NCBI GenBank assembly: GCA_964398055.1
Contig: CAYNLK010000020.1
Span: 44,093-108,092, forward strand
Direction: 5' to 3'
DNA: 64,000 nucleotides
Source: CAYNLK01 sp964398055
GTDB taxonomy: Bacteria; Chloroflexota; Anaerolineae; 4572-78; J111
The notes under the pieces are model-generated. The model made no database searches, was not told the origin of the DNA, and saw nothing but the letters and a program-made list of their open reading frames with translations. Below, in pieces: positions 1 through 7,941 of the stretch (position 1 is the first letter of the stretch; each line of letters starts with the position of its first letter). Both the position numbers and the translations under genes were made by a program.

Positions 1-617
1 CTGCGATCCAGTAGAATCATCATCTGCCGGTGGGCCTCTTCCTGCCACGGCTCCAGTACCAGCAGGCGGTTGGTGATGTTGATTCCGGCGGCATACTCGC
101 CGCGGGCGGTGTGGGCTATGGCCAGTTGGTATAAAGCCTGGACGGCCAGTTGGCGCAGCCGGGCTTGTTCAACCAGCACCCATTCCTCAAAAGGCAGGGC
201 TTGATCAACCGAAAAACTGGCCAGGAAGTTACCCTGATAGAGTTCGGCTGCTTCGCGCAAGGCCAGCAAATTGGGGGGCGTCTGCAAACCGACGGCCAGG
301 GCTGTCTCAAAGGCCCTAATGTCTAGCCAGGTCGATCCGGTATCGTTGAAAGCCACGCTCTGTTCGCTGGTCAGAAGATAATCACCCAGTAACCGGCGTA
401 GATTAGAGAGCGCCTTGCGCAGGTTGGCCCGCGCTTTGGCCTCGGGTTTGTCACCCCAGAACAGTTCGGCCAGAATTTCTCGGTCGTGCGGCCGGCCGGT
501 GACAGCCAGGTAAATGAGCAAAGCCTGGACCTTGGCCGAGACAAATCCAATCACCGGCAGACCGTTTCGCCTGATTTCAACCCGACCCAGCAGCGATATC
601 TCCAGGCTAGTGCTCAT
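1..617 (-). CDS. BTAD/SARP-family transcriptional regulator, N-terminal part (runs off window)
   Basis: Reading the minus strand from an ATG at 617 gives an open frame to the window edge (about 205 residues, no stop). It begins MSTSLEISLLGRVEIRRNG and continues with a winged-helix segment (LLIYLAVTGRPHDREILAELFW), then NLRKALSNLRRLL, then helical TPR-like repeats ending LLVLEPWQEEAHRQMM. This is the usual start of a BTAD (bacterial transcriptional activator) protein. The same layout is seen in the complete protein at 52411-55749, which suggests an ATPase and TPR region lies beyond the window edge. It is divergent from the small gene at 725-937, and three direct repeats lie between them. The family call is firm; the regulated genes are unknown. 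Confidence 0.85.
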   Translation of the reverse strand, partial: MSTSLEISLLGRVEIRRNGLPVIGFVSAKVQALLIYLAVTGRPHDREILAELFWGDKPEAKARANLRKALSNLRRLLGDYLLTSEQSVAFNDTGSTWLDIRAFETALAVGLQTPPNLLALREAAELYQGNFLASFSVDQALPFEEWVLVEQARLRQLAVQALYQLAIAHTARGEYAAGINITNRLLVLEPWQEEAHRQMMILLDR

Positions 618-638
618 AGGGGCGACTTCTCAGTTCAA

Positions 639-669
639 ATTCAAGGTTTCATTCACGCTAGAATTCACA
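639..669. promoter_or_regulatory. Three 7-bp direct repeats between divergent genes, possible BTAD/SARP site
   Basis: ATTCAAG (639), ATTCACG (651) and ATTCACA (663) recur every 12 bp. A TATACT -10-like box follows at 690-695 toward the small plus-strand gene. SARP/BTAD activators are known to bind short direct repeats about one helical turn apart near the -35 region. Assigning this site to the adjacent BTAD gene is inference. Confidence 0.35.
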
Positions 670-724
670 CTTTGGGAACGGTGGTGGCGTATACTGGCTG
701 AAGGAAGTGAAACCGGTCAGGCAA

Positions 725-937
725 ATGAGCCACCAAGAGACGGCCAATATTTTGTCCAATCCACCTGCCTATCATACTTATCTGCTGCGCTGCTGGCAAG
801 AGCGTAGCACTGACGGGCTTGAGGAGATCAGGGTCTGGCGCTTCAGCCTGGAGAATCCGCGCACGGGTCAGCGGCAGGGTTTTGCCACTCTTGAATCTCT
901 GCTGGCTTCCTTACAAGCCGAGTTGATGGCTGAATAA
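725..937 (+). CDS. Small hypothetical protein (about 70 aa) beside BTAD regulator
   Basis: This short protein has the pattern YHTYLLRCWQERS, then VWRFSLENPRTGQRQGF, then an acidic/leucine tail ESLLASLQAELMAE. From memory, small proteins of this kind recur next to BTAD regulators in Chloroflexota, but no function is known to me. An in-frame GTG lies at 707. ATG 725 is preferred because a TATACT -10-like box at 690-695 would put transcription start near 702, leaving almost no leader for the GTG. It is divergent from the BTAD gene, so co-regulation is plausible. There are no membrane segments or signal peptide. Confidence 0.6.
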   Translation: MSHQETANILSNPPAYHTYLLRCWQERSTDGLEEIRVWRFSLENPRTGQRQGFATLESLLASLQAELMAE

Positions 938-1068
938 GTCGATGACCAGCCAGACCCAATACCTAAAATCATACCTTCAATCTGGTTCAAAAGCAAAGAA
1001 TTATATGTTCCGATCTGATAAGGCCATATCTTCAATCCCAACCCAAGAATTCATAAAAGGAGCATTTT

Positions 1069-3462
1069 ATGGATCTCAAGAAATCAAATTGGCTTTTAGT
1101 TTTATTGTTGACGTTGGTCTGGGTTTTGACCGCCTGCGGTGGTCAGGATAAGCCTGAGACACCCTCTGCAGAAGCCGTTCAAGCCGAAGCCGCGCCGACA
1201 GCCACCCCCGCACCGGCAGCGACCGAGACAGCTTCGCCCAAGGTCGAAGCCCCGGCCAAGCCGGTGGAGTTGGCAAAAGTGACCACCGTGCAGGAGGCTG
1301 CCCAACTGCTTGACCTCCGCCAGTTGGCCCAGCCCGACCAGGCGACCCTGATCGGTCAGGCCGAAGTCGGCGCTTTGAATTACAACACCCCGGCTAAAGT
1401 TGCCGGAGTGGTCGACTTTTACCGGCCCTTGCTGACTGAGCAGGGCTGGCAGGATCTGTCGGACCAGGGGTATGCGGACGATACTACGGCGACTCTATAC
1501 TTCACCAAGTCGGGTTTCGCCCTTAGCCTATCGGCCAGCCAGATGAGCGAGGGCAATACCTCGGTCACCCTGCTGCATCATGGCAATGTTGATCTGAGCA
1601 CACTGCCTCAAATGGCCGACGCCGAAGCCGGCTTTGCTGCGCCCAACACTTTGATCTACTTCAGCCCCAGCAGCGTGGCTGATGTGGCTCGTTTTATCCG
1701 CACCGAACTGGCTGCCCAGGGCTGGCACGAATACAGCCGGCCCAACACCACCGCCGCCGACAGCGCCGACATGCAAACCAGGAGCTTTATCCAGAACGGC
1801 CTGGAGTTGATCGTCTTCATCGCCACCGCCCCGGCCCAGGGGAACAAAACTTCGGTGCAATACAGTACGGTTTTGTTGCCGCTGGATGTGCCGATTGCTG
1901 CCGGCGCTAACCAGGTTCAATTTGATGAAACTGAACCCTACCTGGAGTATACCAGTTCAGACAGCCCGGCTAGCCTGGCCGACTTCTACCGCCAGGCAAT
2001 GGCTGCCTTCGGTTGGACCGAACTGCCCGATGCGACCGTCACCACCGAGCAGGCGGTGGTGGCCTTTGCCAATGATCTGGAAGAGCTGGTTTGGCAGTTT
2101 CAAGCTACTTCGTCCGGCGGCCAGACCAGGGTCACTCTGAGTTCATATGGCCTCCCAACGATGGCCGATACCGGCGGCGAGACTGCGGTTGAGCCTGATG
2201 TTACCGGCCAGACTTTGCCCGATCTACCCATCCCCGAGGACGCCCAGGCGGTGACCTACGATGCCGATAGCGCCCAGCTCACTTTCAGCAGCCCGTCTAA
2301 AGTCGCGGCCCTGATCGATTTTTACCGGCAGGCGCTGCCGGCGCAGGGCTGGCAGGAGGACAAAGATTTCGCTATAGTGACCGATACGTTCGGCTCGATT
2401 GATTTCAATCAGGGCGACGACACCGTAACCCTGACCTTGTTCGACCTGGCCGGCAGCACGGAAGTGAGCCTGGATTTGAGCAACGCCCCCTCGCTGGCCG
2501 GCAGCGTCACTCCAATCGACGCCGGCAGACCTGCGCCTCCTCCCGACGCCCCAACTTTCACCATCAACGACTGGCCGGTGCCGCCGGAGGCGGTTGAGGT
2601 TAAGCGTTCCGGGGAGACTTTGAGCTATAAGATTGGTTGGGTCCTGGCCGACGTGGCCGACTTCTACCGTCCGACCTATGAATTGATGGAGCTTGACCCC
2701 GGCTGCCTCGATAAGGCCGCCGAATACACCTCGATGTCGTGCAGTTTGAGCAACGGCAACATCTCGCTCAACTTCTTTGCCTACGAGACGATTGGCGACG
2801 AGACCGAGGTCGAGATCAGCTTTACCAACTACAACTATCCGGTCGATGGGGCTGCGTCTGGCAGCAGTTCGGGCGAGCTGACCGCCGACGAGCAGGACGG
2901 TCTGCCCCTGCCATCTGACCGCACCGGCTATTCCGATGAAAAGAGCGACTTCAGCCGGCGCATGACGGTGACTTCCCCGTCCGATGCGCCGGCTCTGGCC
3001 AATTTCTACCAGGCCGAGCTGCCTGCCTACGGCTGGGAGTTGGACGAATACACCCAGGCCGGCGCTAGTACGACGCTGATTTTTACCGGCGTCGACGGTA
3101 CGCTGACCGTAACTTTAAAACCCTCCCGCGACGAGACCGAGGTGGTGTTGGTCAACAAGAACTCGGCTGCCGCAGCCGAGGCCGGCATCCTGCCCCCGGC
3201 CGGGCAGGCCCGGATTTACCTGGTCAACTTCTCCGACGCAGCCCTGACAGTGCTGATCAATGATCAAACCATTCAGGTGGCGGCCGGGGCCGAGATGGAC
3301 TCGCCGGATACTGCGCCCAAACTCGATCTGCGGCCCAATACTTACCGGGTTACGACCAAAGCCGGCAGCAGTTCCGTCACCGACGAGCTTACGGTTGGCC
3401 CCGATGAAGTCTGGGCTTTGCTGCTCACCCCTGAAGGAGCCGGGCCGTTGCAAATGTATTAG
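1069..3462 (+). CDS. Large lipoprotein with about six repeats of an FY..L..GW module
   Basis: The 797-aa protein has a lipoprotein signal (hydrophobic stretch ending VWVLTACGG, Cys about 23) and an Ala/Pro/Thr-rich linker. It then has repeated modules marked by VDFYRPLLTEQGWQDL, ARFIRTELAAQGWHEY, ADFYRQAMAAFGWTEL, IDFYRQALPAQGWQED, a degenerate ADFYRPTYELMELDPG, and ANFYQAELPAYGWELD. The modules sit roughly 100-130 residues apart. The C-terminus looks like a small beta domain (IYLVNFSDAALTVLINDQ). A GGAG ribosome site precedes ATG 1069. The next gene encodes a small lipoprotein with one copy of the same module, so the pair probably arose by module amplification. It is exported and lipid-anchored; its ligand is unknown. 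Confidence 0.8.
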   Translation: MDLKKSNWLLVLLLTLVWVLTACGGQDKPETPSAEAVQAEAAPTATPAPAATETASPKVEAPAKPVELAKVTTVQEAAQLLDLRQLAQPDQATLIGQAEVGALNYNTPAKVAGVVDFYRPLLTEQGWQDLSDQGYADDTTATLYFTKSGFALSLSASQMSEGNTSVTLLHHGNVDLSTLPQMADAEAGFAAPNTLIYFSPSSVADVARFIRTELAAQGWHEYSRPNTTAADSADMQTRSFIQNGLELIVFIATAPAQGNKTSVQYSTVLLPLDVPIAAGANQVQFDETEPYLEYTSSDSPASLADFYRQAMAAFGWTELPDATVTTEQAVVAFANDLEELVWQFQATSSGGQTRVTLSSYGLPTMADTGGETAVEPDVTGQTLPDLPIPEDAQAVTYDADSAQLTFSSPSKVAALIDFYRQALPAQGWQEDKDFAIVTDTFGSIDFNQGDDTVTLTLFDLAGSTEVSLDLSNAPSLAGSVTPIDAGRPAPPPDAPTFTINDWPVPPEAVEVKRSGETLSYKIGWVLADVADFYRPTYELMELDPGCLDKAAEYTSMSCSLSNGNISLNFFAYETIGDETEVEISFTNYNYPVDGAASGSSSGELTADEQDGLPLPSDRTGYSDEKSDFSRRMTVTSPSDAPALANFYQAELPAYGWELDEYTQAGASTTLIFTGVDGTLTVTLKPSRDETEVVLVNKNSAAAAEAGILPPAGQARIYLVNFSDAALTVLINDQTIQVAAGAEMDSPDTAPKLDLRPNTYRVTTKAGSSSVTDELTVGPDEVWALLLTPEGAGPLQMY

Positions 3463-3506
3463 GGTTAGGGAGATTTGAGATTGGGAGAAAAGGAGGTAAA
3501 CATTCT

Positions 3507-4025
3507 ATGAAAAATAGACTTTCACTCATCACGTTTTTACTTATTACGTTGGCCTTGCTGGCTTGCAACAGTATTCTACCCTTTGGCGGCGGGGGCAGCG
3601 CCGTCACGGCCAACGACTTGCCGGTCTATCCCGGCGCGACCGAGCTAAAAGAAGGCGAAAGTATTATCGGCGATACCCTGGCCCAAAATATGGAGCAGGA
3701 TGCGGCCATGCGCGAAGCGATGGGCGCGCTTGGCCGCGGCAGCACCCAGCAAAAAGGCTTCCAACTACCGGCCGAAGCCACCTGGGAACAGGTTAAAGCG
3801 TTCTACGAAAAAGAGTTGACTGCCGCCGGCTGGCAAAGCGGGCTGGGGGGAATTGCCGGCAGCGTGGTTGACGTCAATGCCATGATGGAGGCGGCCAATC
3901 AGGGTAATGAGTTGTTCCAGACCGCCTTGTGGTCCAAGGGCAAGCAGACCTTGACCACGGTGATGGTAACCGACCCGACCAACGCGACCAATAAACAATT
4001 GATTCTGTCGCTTTCAACTCAGTAG
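3507..4025 (+). CDS. Small lipoprotein with a single FY..L..GW module
   Basis: The 172-aa protein has a lipoprotein signal (TLALLACNS, Cys about 20), the segment DLPVYPGATELKEGES, then WEQVKAFYEKELTAAGWQSG, which is the hallmark repeated in the 797-aa lipoprotein just upstream. A strong AGGAGG ribosome site lies about 10 nt before ATG 3507, and the gap from the upstream stop is 44 nt, so the two genes probably form one transcript. The VYPGA..F..W..YY/FY..L...GW pattern is known to me only from uncharacterised lipoproteins. It presumably acts at the outer face of the membrane. Confidence 0.75.
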   Translation: MKNRLSLITFLLITLALLACNSILPFGGGGSAVTANDLPVYPGATELKEGESIIGDTLAQNMEQDAAMREAMGALGRGSTQQKGFQLPAEATWEQVKAFYEKELTAAGWQSGLGGIAGSVVDVNAMMEAANQGNELFQTALWSKGKQTLTTVMVTDPTNATNKQLILSLSTQ

Positions 4026-4080
4026 TTGTGTTCTGAGAAGGATCTCACTGACAGCCCGATTAGGCTAACGAGGAGGCAGG

Positions 4081-4206
4081 TATGGACGGCCAAAGTTGTC
4101 TGAGTGCGACGGTGAGATGGATGAAGGCACGGTATCCAAATATCCGGTCGATAGCCCGGCGACCGTCTACTACAATCCCCAGAATCCGGCCGAGTTCGTG
4201 TTATAG
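4081..4206 (+). pseudogene. C-terminal remnant of a DUF3592-type protein
   Basis: The frame ending at TAG 4204-4206 reads GTVSKYPVDSPATVYYNPQN then PAEFVL. This is the characteristic C-terminal motif of DUF3592 membrane proteins (KYPvGspVtVyYnPqNP). Upstream of about 4105 the frame no longer resembles the family, and no membrane segments are present, so only the last about 30 residues survive. An ATG at 4117 could start a tiny peptide, but nothing supports it. Confidence 0.5.
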
Positions 4207-4230
4207 ATGTTCAGAAAAAGATTCGTGCTC

Positions 4231-4263
4231 AGAAACCCGTTTTCTTCGAGAAAACGGGTTTCT
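4231..4263 (+). terminator. Perfect 15-bp hairpin, probable transcription terminator
   Basis: A 15-bp perfect inverted repeat (AGAAACCCGTTTTCT, 3-nt loop, complement) is followed by ATTGTTTGTTG. It lies between the plus-strand lipoprotein region and the 3' end of the minus-strand hydrogenase operon, so it may stop convergent transcription. The T-run on the plus side is broken, so efficiency is uncertain. Confidence 0.6.
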
Positions 4264-4402
4264 ATTGTTTGTTGCATAATAACTAGAAATTGCTGTACAA
4301 TAACTGGATGATTTTGATAGAAGTATGTTACAGAGCTTTCCCCGATGATCGCCTGCCCCGAATTGAAGAAAAAACCGCGCCTTGAATTCATTTGTGTCAG
4401 AT

Positions 4403-5479
4403 TTATCGATCCGTACACGAATAACAGGGATCAATCGAGGCCTGGATTAGCGGTACGTCGGCCAGGCTGGCCCCTTGCACCATCAGCCGCACGGTCGGCA
4501 TATTGGCAAAACTGGGAGTCCGCACCTTCACCCGCAGCGGCACATCTGAACCGTCGGCAGCGACATAGTAGAAAACCTCCCCGCGCGGGGCCTCGATGCG
4601 CGCCGTCGCTTCGCCGGGAGGTATCTCCACAAAGCCGGCTCCGCAGATTGGGCCGGCCGGCATCTGCTTAAGCGCCTGTTCAATAAGGCGGCAGCTTTCG
4701 ACCATCTCCAGCGCCCGCACCACAATCCGGGCCAGCACATCGCCTGTTGTTTCCAGCGGCGCCGCAAATTCAAGCTGGTCGTACGCGGCATACGGCGCGG
4801 CGCGGCGGATATCCTGCGGCAGCCCTGAGGCGCGGGCAGTTGGTCCAACCGCGCCCCAGGCCGTGGCTTGCTCGCGGGTTAGCACACCCACCCCAACGCA
4901 GCGAGCCCGCACGGTGCGGTCGGTGGTAAAAATGGGGATGAGGGTCCGGGTTAGCTCCTGTTTAAATGACTGCACCGCGGCCAAAACCATTTCAATATCA
5001 GTGATGTCTCGGTTGACACCCCCGATACAGTTCATGGCGTAGTTGACCCGGTTGCCGGAGATGGCTTCCAGCACATCCATAATCTGCTCGCGCAGGGCAA
5101 AACAACTCATAAACAACGTCTGGAAGCCCATTATCTCGGCGGCAATCCCGGCCCACAAGATATGGGAATGGAGTCGCTCCAGTTCGGCCATAATCACCCG
5201 AATGTATTCGGCTCGCTCCGGTACGGCCAGGCCGGCCAATCTCTCCACGGCCATACAAAAGGTGAGGGTGTGGACCCCGGAACAGATGCCGCATACCCGC
5301 TCCACCAGGGCGATATTTTGGATATAGTTGCGCCGTTGGGCCAGCCACTCGATGCCGCGAAAATTGAAGCCAATATGCAAGGTGACATCTCGAACCGTCT
5401 CTCCCTCGCAGACCACGTCGATTTTGTACGGTTCTTCCAGGGCCGGATGATAGGGACCAATGGGGATGGTGTAACTCAT
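4403..5479 (-). CDS. cooH: Group 4 [NiFe] hydrogenase large (catalytic) subunit, CooH-like
   Basis: This 358-aa protein is related to complex I NuoD but keeps the four Ni-binding cysteines. They are in RVCGICSG near residue 65 (motif L1) and in DPCYSCTDR at the extreme C-terminus (motif L2), so it is a hydrogenase and not a complex I subunit. The frame stops directly after the L2 motif, with no cleavable C-terminal tail, as recalled for CooH. ATG 5479 is chosen because it overlaps the upstream stop by 4 nt (ATGA) and starts the conserved MSYTIPIGPYHPALEEP. It is the last gene of a CO dehydrogenase/hydrogenase block and should reduce protons at the cytoplasmic arm of a membrane complex. Confidence 0.85.
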   Translation of the reverse strand: MSYTIPIGPYHPALEEPYKIDVVCEGETVRDVTLHIGFNFRGIEWLAQRRNYIQNIALVERVCGICSGVHTLTFCMAVERLAGLAVPERAEYIRVIMAELERLHSHILWAGIAAEIMGFQTLFMSCFALREQIMDVLEAISGNRVNYAMNCIGGVNRDITDIEMVLAAVQSFKQELTRTLIPIFTTDRTVRARCVGVGVLTREQATAWGAVGPTARASGLPQDIRRAAPYAAYDQLEFAAPLETTGDVLARIVVRALEMVESCRLIEQALKQMPAGPICGAGFVEIPPGEATARIEAPRGEVFYYVAADGSDVPLRVKVRTPSFANMPTVRLMVQGASLADVPLIQASIDPCYSCTDR

Positions 5480-5895
5480 GGTTCCCCTCCTGCCGGGCCA
5501 TTCCATTGAAAAAGGCCGGGCGAGTCGCCGGGGCGCAACACCAGCGGGTCCAGTTTTTCCTCCCGGCCAGCGAAGTCTACGGCAAAATAATCGTGGATTT
5601 CCCGCTCGATCCAGTCGGCGGCAGGGCAGATGGCGGCAATGCTGTGAATTGTCCCCTCGTGGGTGGTCGTGACCAGGTTCAACAACTCTCCCGCCAGGTC
5701 CCAGTGATAAGCCAGGCGACACTCACCATTAGGAGCCGGTCGAGCGGTGATCGTCACCAGCCGGGCCGCCTGGTCGACCATCAACGCGGCCATGCGCTGC
5801 ACCTCCAGATAGGGTTCGATTAGCCACCAGCCATCAGTTCGCTGCTCCCACGGCTGGGTGGTACCCAATTGAGTGGTGATGAATTCAACGTTCAT
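5476..5895 (-). CDS. cooU: NuoC-like 30-kDa hydrogenase subunit, CooU-like
   Basis: The 139-aa protein shows the NuoC/CooU hallmarks: HSIAAICPAADWIEREIHDYFAVDF followed by DPLVLRPGDSPGLFQWNGP. The WIEREIHDYF stretch is the conserved 30-kDa subunit signature. ATG 5895 is preferred over an upstream in-frame GTG at 5904 because AGGAG sits 8 nt before it. It overlaps the preceding cooX stop by 11 nt and the following cooH start by 4 nt, so translation is tightly coupled. It is a structural/electron-transfer arm subunit that carries no cofactor itself. Confidence 0.8.
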   Translation of the reverse strand: MNVEFITTQLGTTQPWEQRTDGWWLIEPYLEVQRMAALMVDQAARLVTITARPAPNGECRLAYHWDLAGELLNLVTTTHEGTIHSIAAICPAADWIEREIHDYFAVDFAGREEKLDPLVLRPGDSPGLFQWNGPAGGEP

Positions 5896-6412
5896 ATTGC
5901 TCACTCCTGGCGGCGTAACCGGTCTCGATCAGGGCCGGCTGATAGCGGCGCTGGCGGCAACGGCCACACAATCGGCTCCAGGCGCGAATTTCGGCGGTAA
6001 TCTCGTCAAAGGCCCGGCCCAAAACCGCATCATTAACCGGGTGGGCCGGCCGGCCACATTCCAGACAGCGGGGGTAGGCCAGGCAATGGCTTTGCCGCAG
6101 CCCGCCGGCTTTGGTGTAAACCGGCGGCCGTTGTGACGCCATCGTCAGGGCGTGGCTGGGACAAACGTCCACACAACGCCCACAGAAGGTGCAGCGTCCG
6201 GGATCGTAACGCCATTCGTAATCGGTTACACGATCGATGACTTCAATCGCGCTCGACGTACACACATAGGCGCAAGTGGCGCAGCCCACACAGCGTTCCG
6301 GCTCCAGTTGGACCGCGCCGCGGAAATTTAGTGGTGAGGGCGCCTGCTCCGGAAAACGGAGGGTTATTGGCCCGTGCTTTAGATTGTTGGTGATAACGTG
6401 CCAGATATTCAT
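5885..6412 (-). CDS. cooX: Two-[4Fe-4S] polyferredoxin hydrogenase subunit, CooX/NuoI-like
   Basis: The 175-aa protein has two classic 4Fe-4S motifs, CVGCATCAYVC and CTFCGRCVDVCP, as in NuoI/HyfH/CooX. These pass electrons to the small subunit. Beyond the ferredoxin core is a roughly 70-residue tail with additional cysteines (HCLAYPRCLECGRP and SRLCGRCRQRR) arranged as paired CxxC. These might bind zinc or a further cluster and go beyond the minimal family. ATG 6412 is used: GAGGAG lies 8 nt upstream, while an in-frame GTG at 6415 is only 5 nt away. It follows cooK by 12 nt. Confidence 0.82.
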   Translation of the reverse strand: MNIWHVITNNLKHGPITLRFPEQAPSPLNFRGAVQLEPERCVGCATCAYVCTSSAIEVIDRVTDYEWRYDPGRCTFCGRCVDVCPSHALTMASQRPPVYTKAGGLRQSHCLAYPRCLECGRPAHPVNDAVLGRAFDEITAEIRAWSRLCGRCRQRRYQPALIETGYAARSEQYER

Positions 6413-6424
6413 CACTTCATCTCC

Positions 6425-7351
6425 TCAAACCGGAACCGCCGCCAAAAGCAGAGACAGTCCGGCCAGCCCCAACCCCCACCGCCAATAGAAGCGGGCAGCC
6501 TGGGGCACCTTGAGCCGGGCAGTGGCTGCGGCCAGGACCGAGAGCAAGATGACCAATCCCACCGACAGGAGGGCAAAGATGACGGCGTCGGCCAGCCACA
6601 GCCCTACTCTGAAGGGCCACAAGCTGACCACCAGACCCGTCAGGGCGACCCATTCCAAACCGTGGGCCAGTTCCCACATCGCCAGACGCGGCCCGCCGAA
6701 CTCGGTGGTTGGCCCGGCGTAAATCTCCTGCTCGGCGTTGGACAAAGAAAAGGGATTGAGACGCAACTTAACCGGCAGGCACAAAACCAGCGCCAGCAAC
6801 GCCAACATACGCCCACTGCCGGCGACCCAACCGGCCTGGCCCGCCGGCCAGACAGCCAGGTCGGCCAGTTGCAGGCTGCCGGCGCTCGAGGCCAGGGCAA
6901 TCAAAGCGGTCAGAAAAGGCAGGTTATAAGCGATACTCAGCACGGCCTCCCGCGTTGCCCCCACCTGGCCGAAGATTGAACGCGACGCAAAACCGGCCAG
7001 TACGGTACACAGGGGGGGCACTTCCAGAAGGGCCACCAACAGAATCAAATCACCGGCAAAGCCGCTCCGGTCGGGAAAGACCGGTAACAGGGCCAGCGCG
7101 CCTAACGTGGCTCCTATGGCCAACACAGGTAAGGCCGTCAGCAGCCAGCCATCGAAGCCTGGCCGGAACAGCGGCTGCTTGGCCATCAGTTTCACAAAAT
7201 CGAAAAAAGGCTGGTAAAAAGGAGGGCCAATCCGCCCCTGCTGTCGGGCCAGCAGCTTGCGCTCGACCCAGAGCATCAGCCAGGCCATCAGCGCCGCGTA
7301 CAGCAGGCCGGGAAAGATCAACAGGGCCAGCAAAGCTTGTCCGAGATTCAT
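6425..7351 (-). CDS. cooK: NuoH-like membrane subunit of the hydrogenase, CooK-like
   Basis: The 308-aa integral membrane protein has about eight hydrophobic segments. It contains the NuoH/HyfC family motifs RIGPPFYQPFFDFVKLMAKQ after the first helix and NAEQEIYAGPTTEFGGP in a later loop. This subunit forms the joint between the hydrophilic arm and the ion-pumping module. Its ATG overlaps the stop of the upstream small-subunit gene by 4 nt. A subunit of ordinary complex I is unlikely because the large subunit of the same operon has the Ni-cysteine motifs. Confidence 0.83.
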   Translation of the reverse strand: MNLGQALLALLIFPGLLYAALMAWLMLWVERKLLARQQGRIGPPFYQPFFDFVKLMAKQPLFRPGFDGWLLTALPVLAIGATLGALALLPVFPDRSGFAGDLILLVALLEVPPLCTVLAGFASRSIFGQVGATREAVLSIAYNLPFLTALIALASSAGSLQLADLAVWPAGQAGWVAGSGRMLALLALVLCLPVKLRLNPFSLSNAEQEIYAGPTTEFGGPRLAMWELAHGLEWVALTGLVVSLWPFRVGLWLADAVIFALLSVGLVILLSVLAAATARLKVPQAARFYWRWGLGLAGLSLLLAAVPV

Positions 7352-7830
7352 TCGTCTATCCTCCCGGCGACGCCGGCTTCAGCCGCAGCGCCATTGCCTT
7401 GCCGGCCCAAAATGGCGACCGCCTGAGCAATACCCTCGATGATAGCATCGGGCCGGGGTGGACAGCCGGGGACGTACACATCCACCGGCAGGAAGCGGGC
7501 CAGCGGTCCGGCCACTGTGGGGCTGCCGGCAAAGGCGTTGCACGTGGCCGGGCAAGAGCCAATGGCCACCACCACCTTCGGCGTCGGCATCTGGGCATAG
7601 ATGGCTTCCAGGGCAGCCTTGCTGGTCCGAGTTACCGGCCCGGAGACGCATAACACGTCAGCGTGCCGCGGGCTGCCCTCCAGCCGGATGCCCAATTGTT
7701 CCACGTCGTAGCGCGGGGTCAGGCAGGCCACCAGTTCAATATCGCAACCATTGCAGCCGCCGGCGTTGAGATGAAACAACCACGGCGACCGCTGCCGGGC
7801 GTGCTTGATGAGTTTATCGAGGATGCTCAT
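7348..7830 (-). CDS. cooL: [NiFe] hydrogenase small subunit, CooL/NuoB-like
   Basis: The 160-aa protein has the proximal 4Fe-4S cluster ligands of group 4 hydrogenases: HLNAGGCNGCDIEL, AIGSCPATCNAF and VPGCPPRPDAI. It lacks the long C-terminal domain of group 1 small subunits, as expected for CooL/NuoB types. The open frame extends upstream to 7881 (MNWENYLVLVP...), but the family normally starts close to the MSILDKL segment, so ATG 7830 is chosen; ribosome sites are weak at both. It lies between the large antiporter-like gene and the NuoH-like gene, and delivers electrons to the NiFe site. Confidence 0.82.
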   Translation of the reverse strand: MSILDKLIKHARQRSPWLFHLNAGGCNGCDIELVACLTPRYDVEQLGIRLEGSPRHADVLCVSGPVTRTSKAALEAIYAQMPTPKVVVAIGSCPATCNAFAGSPTVAGPLARFLPVDVYVPGCPPRPDAIIEGIAQAVAILGRQGNGAAAEAGVAGRIDE

Positions 7831-7941
7831 AGTTCGTTTACTTTCATCAGGAACGAGAACAAGATAATTCTCCCAATTCATCGAGAGATTAGAAATTGGA
7901 GATTCGGGCTAATAATCTCCCACTCTCCACTCTCCCCAATA

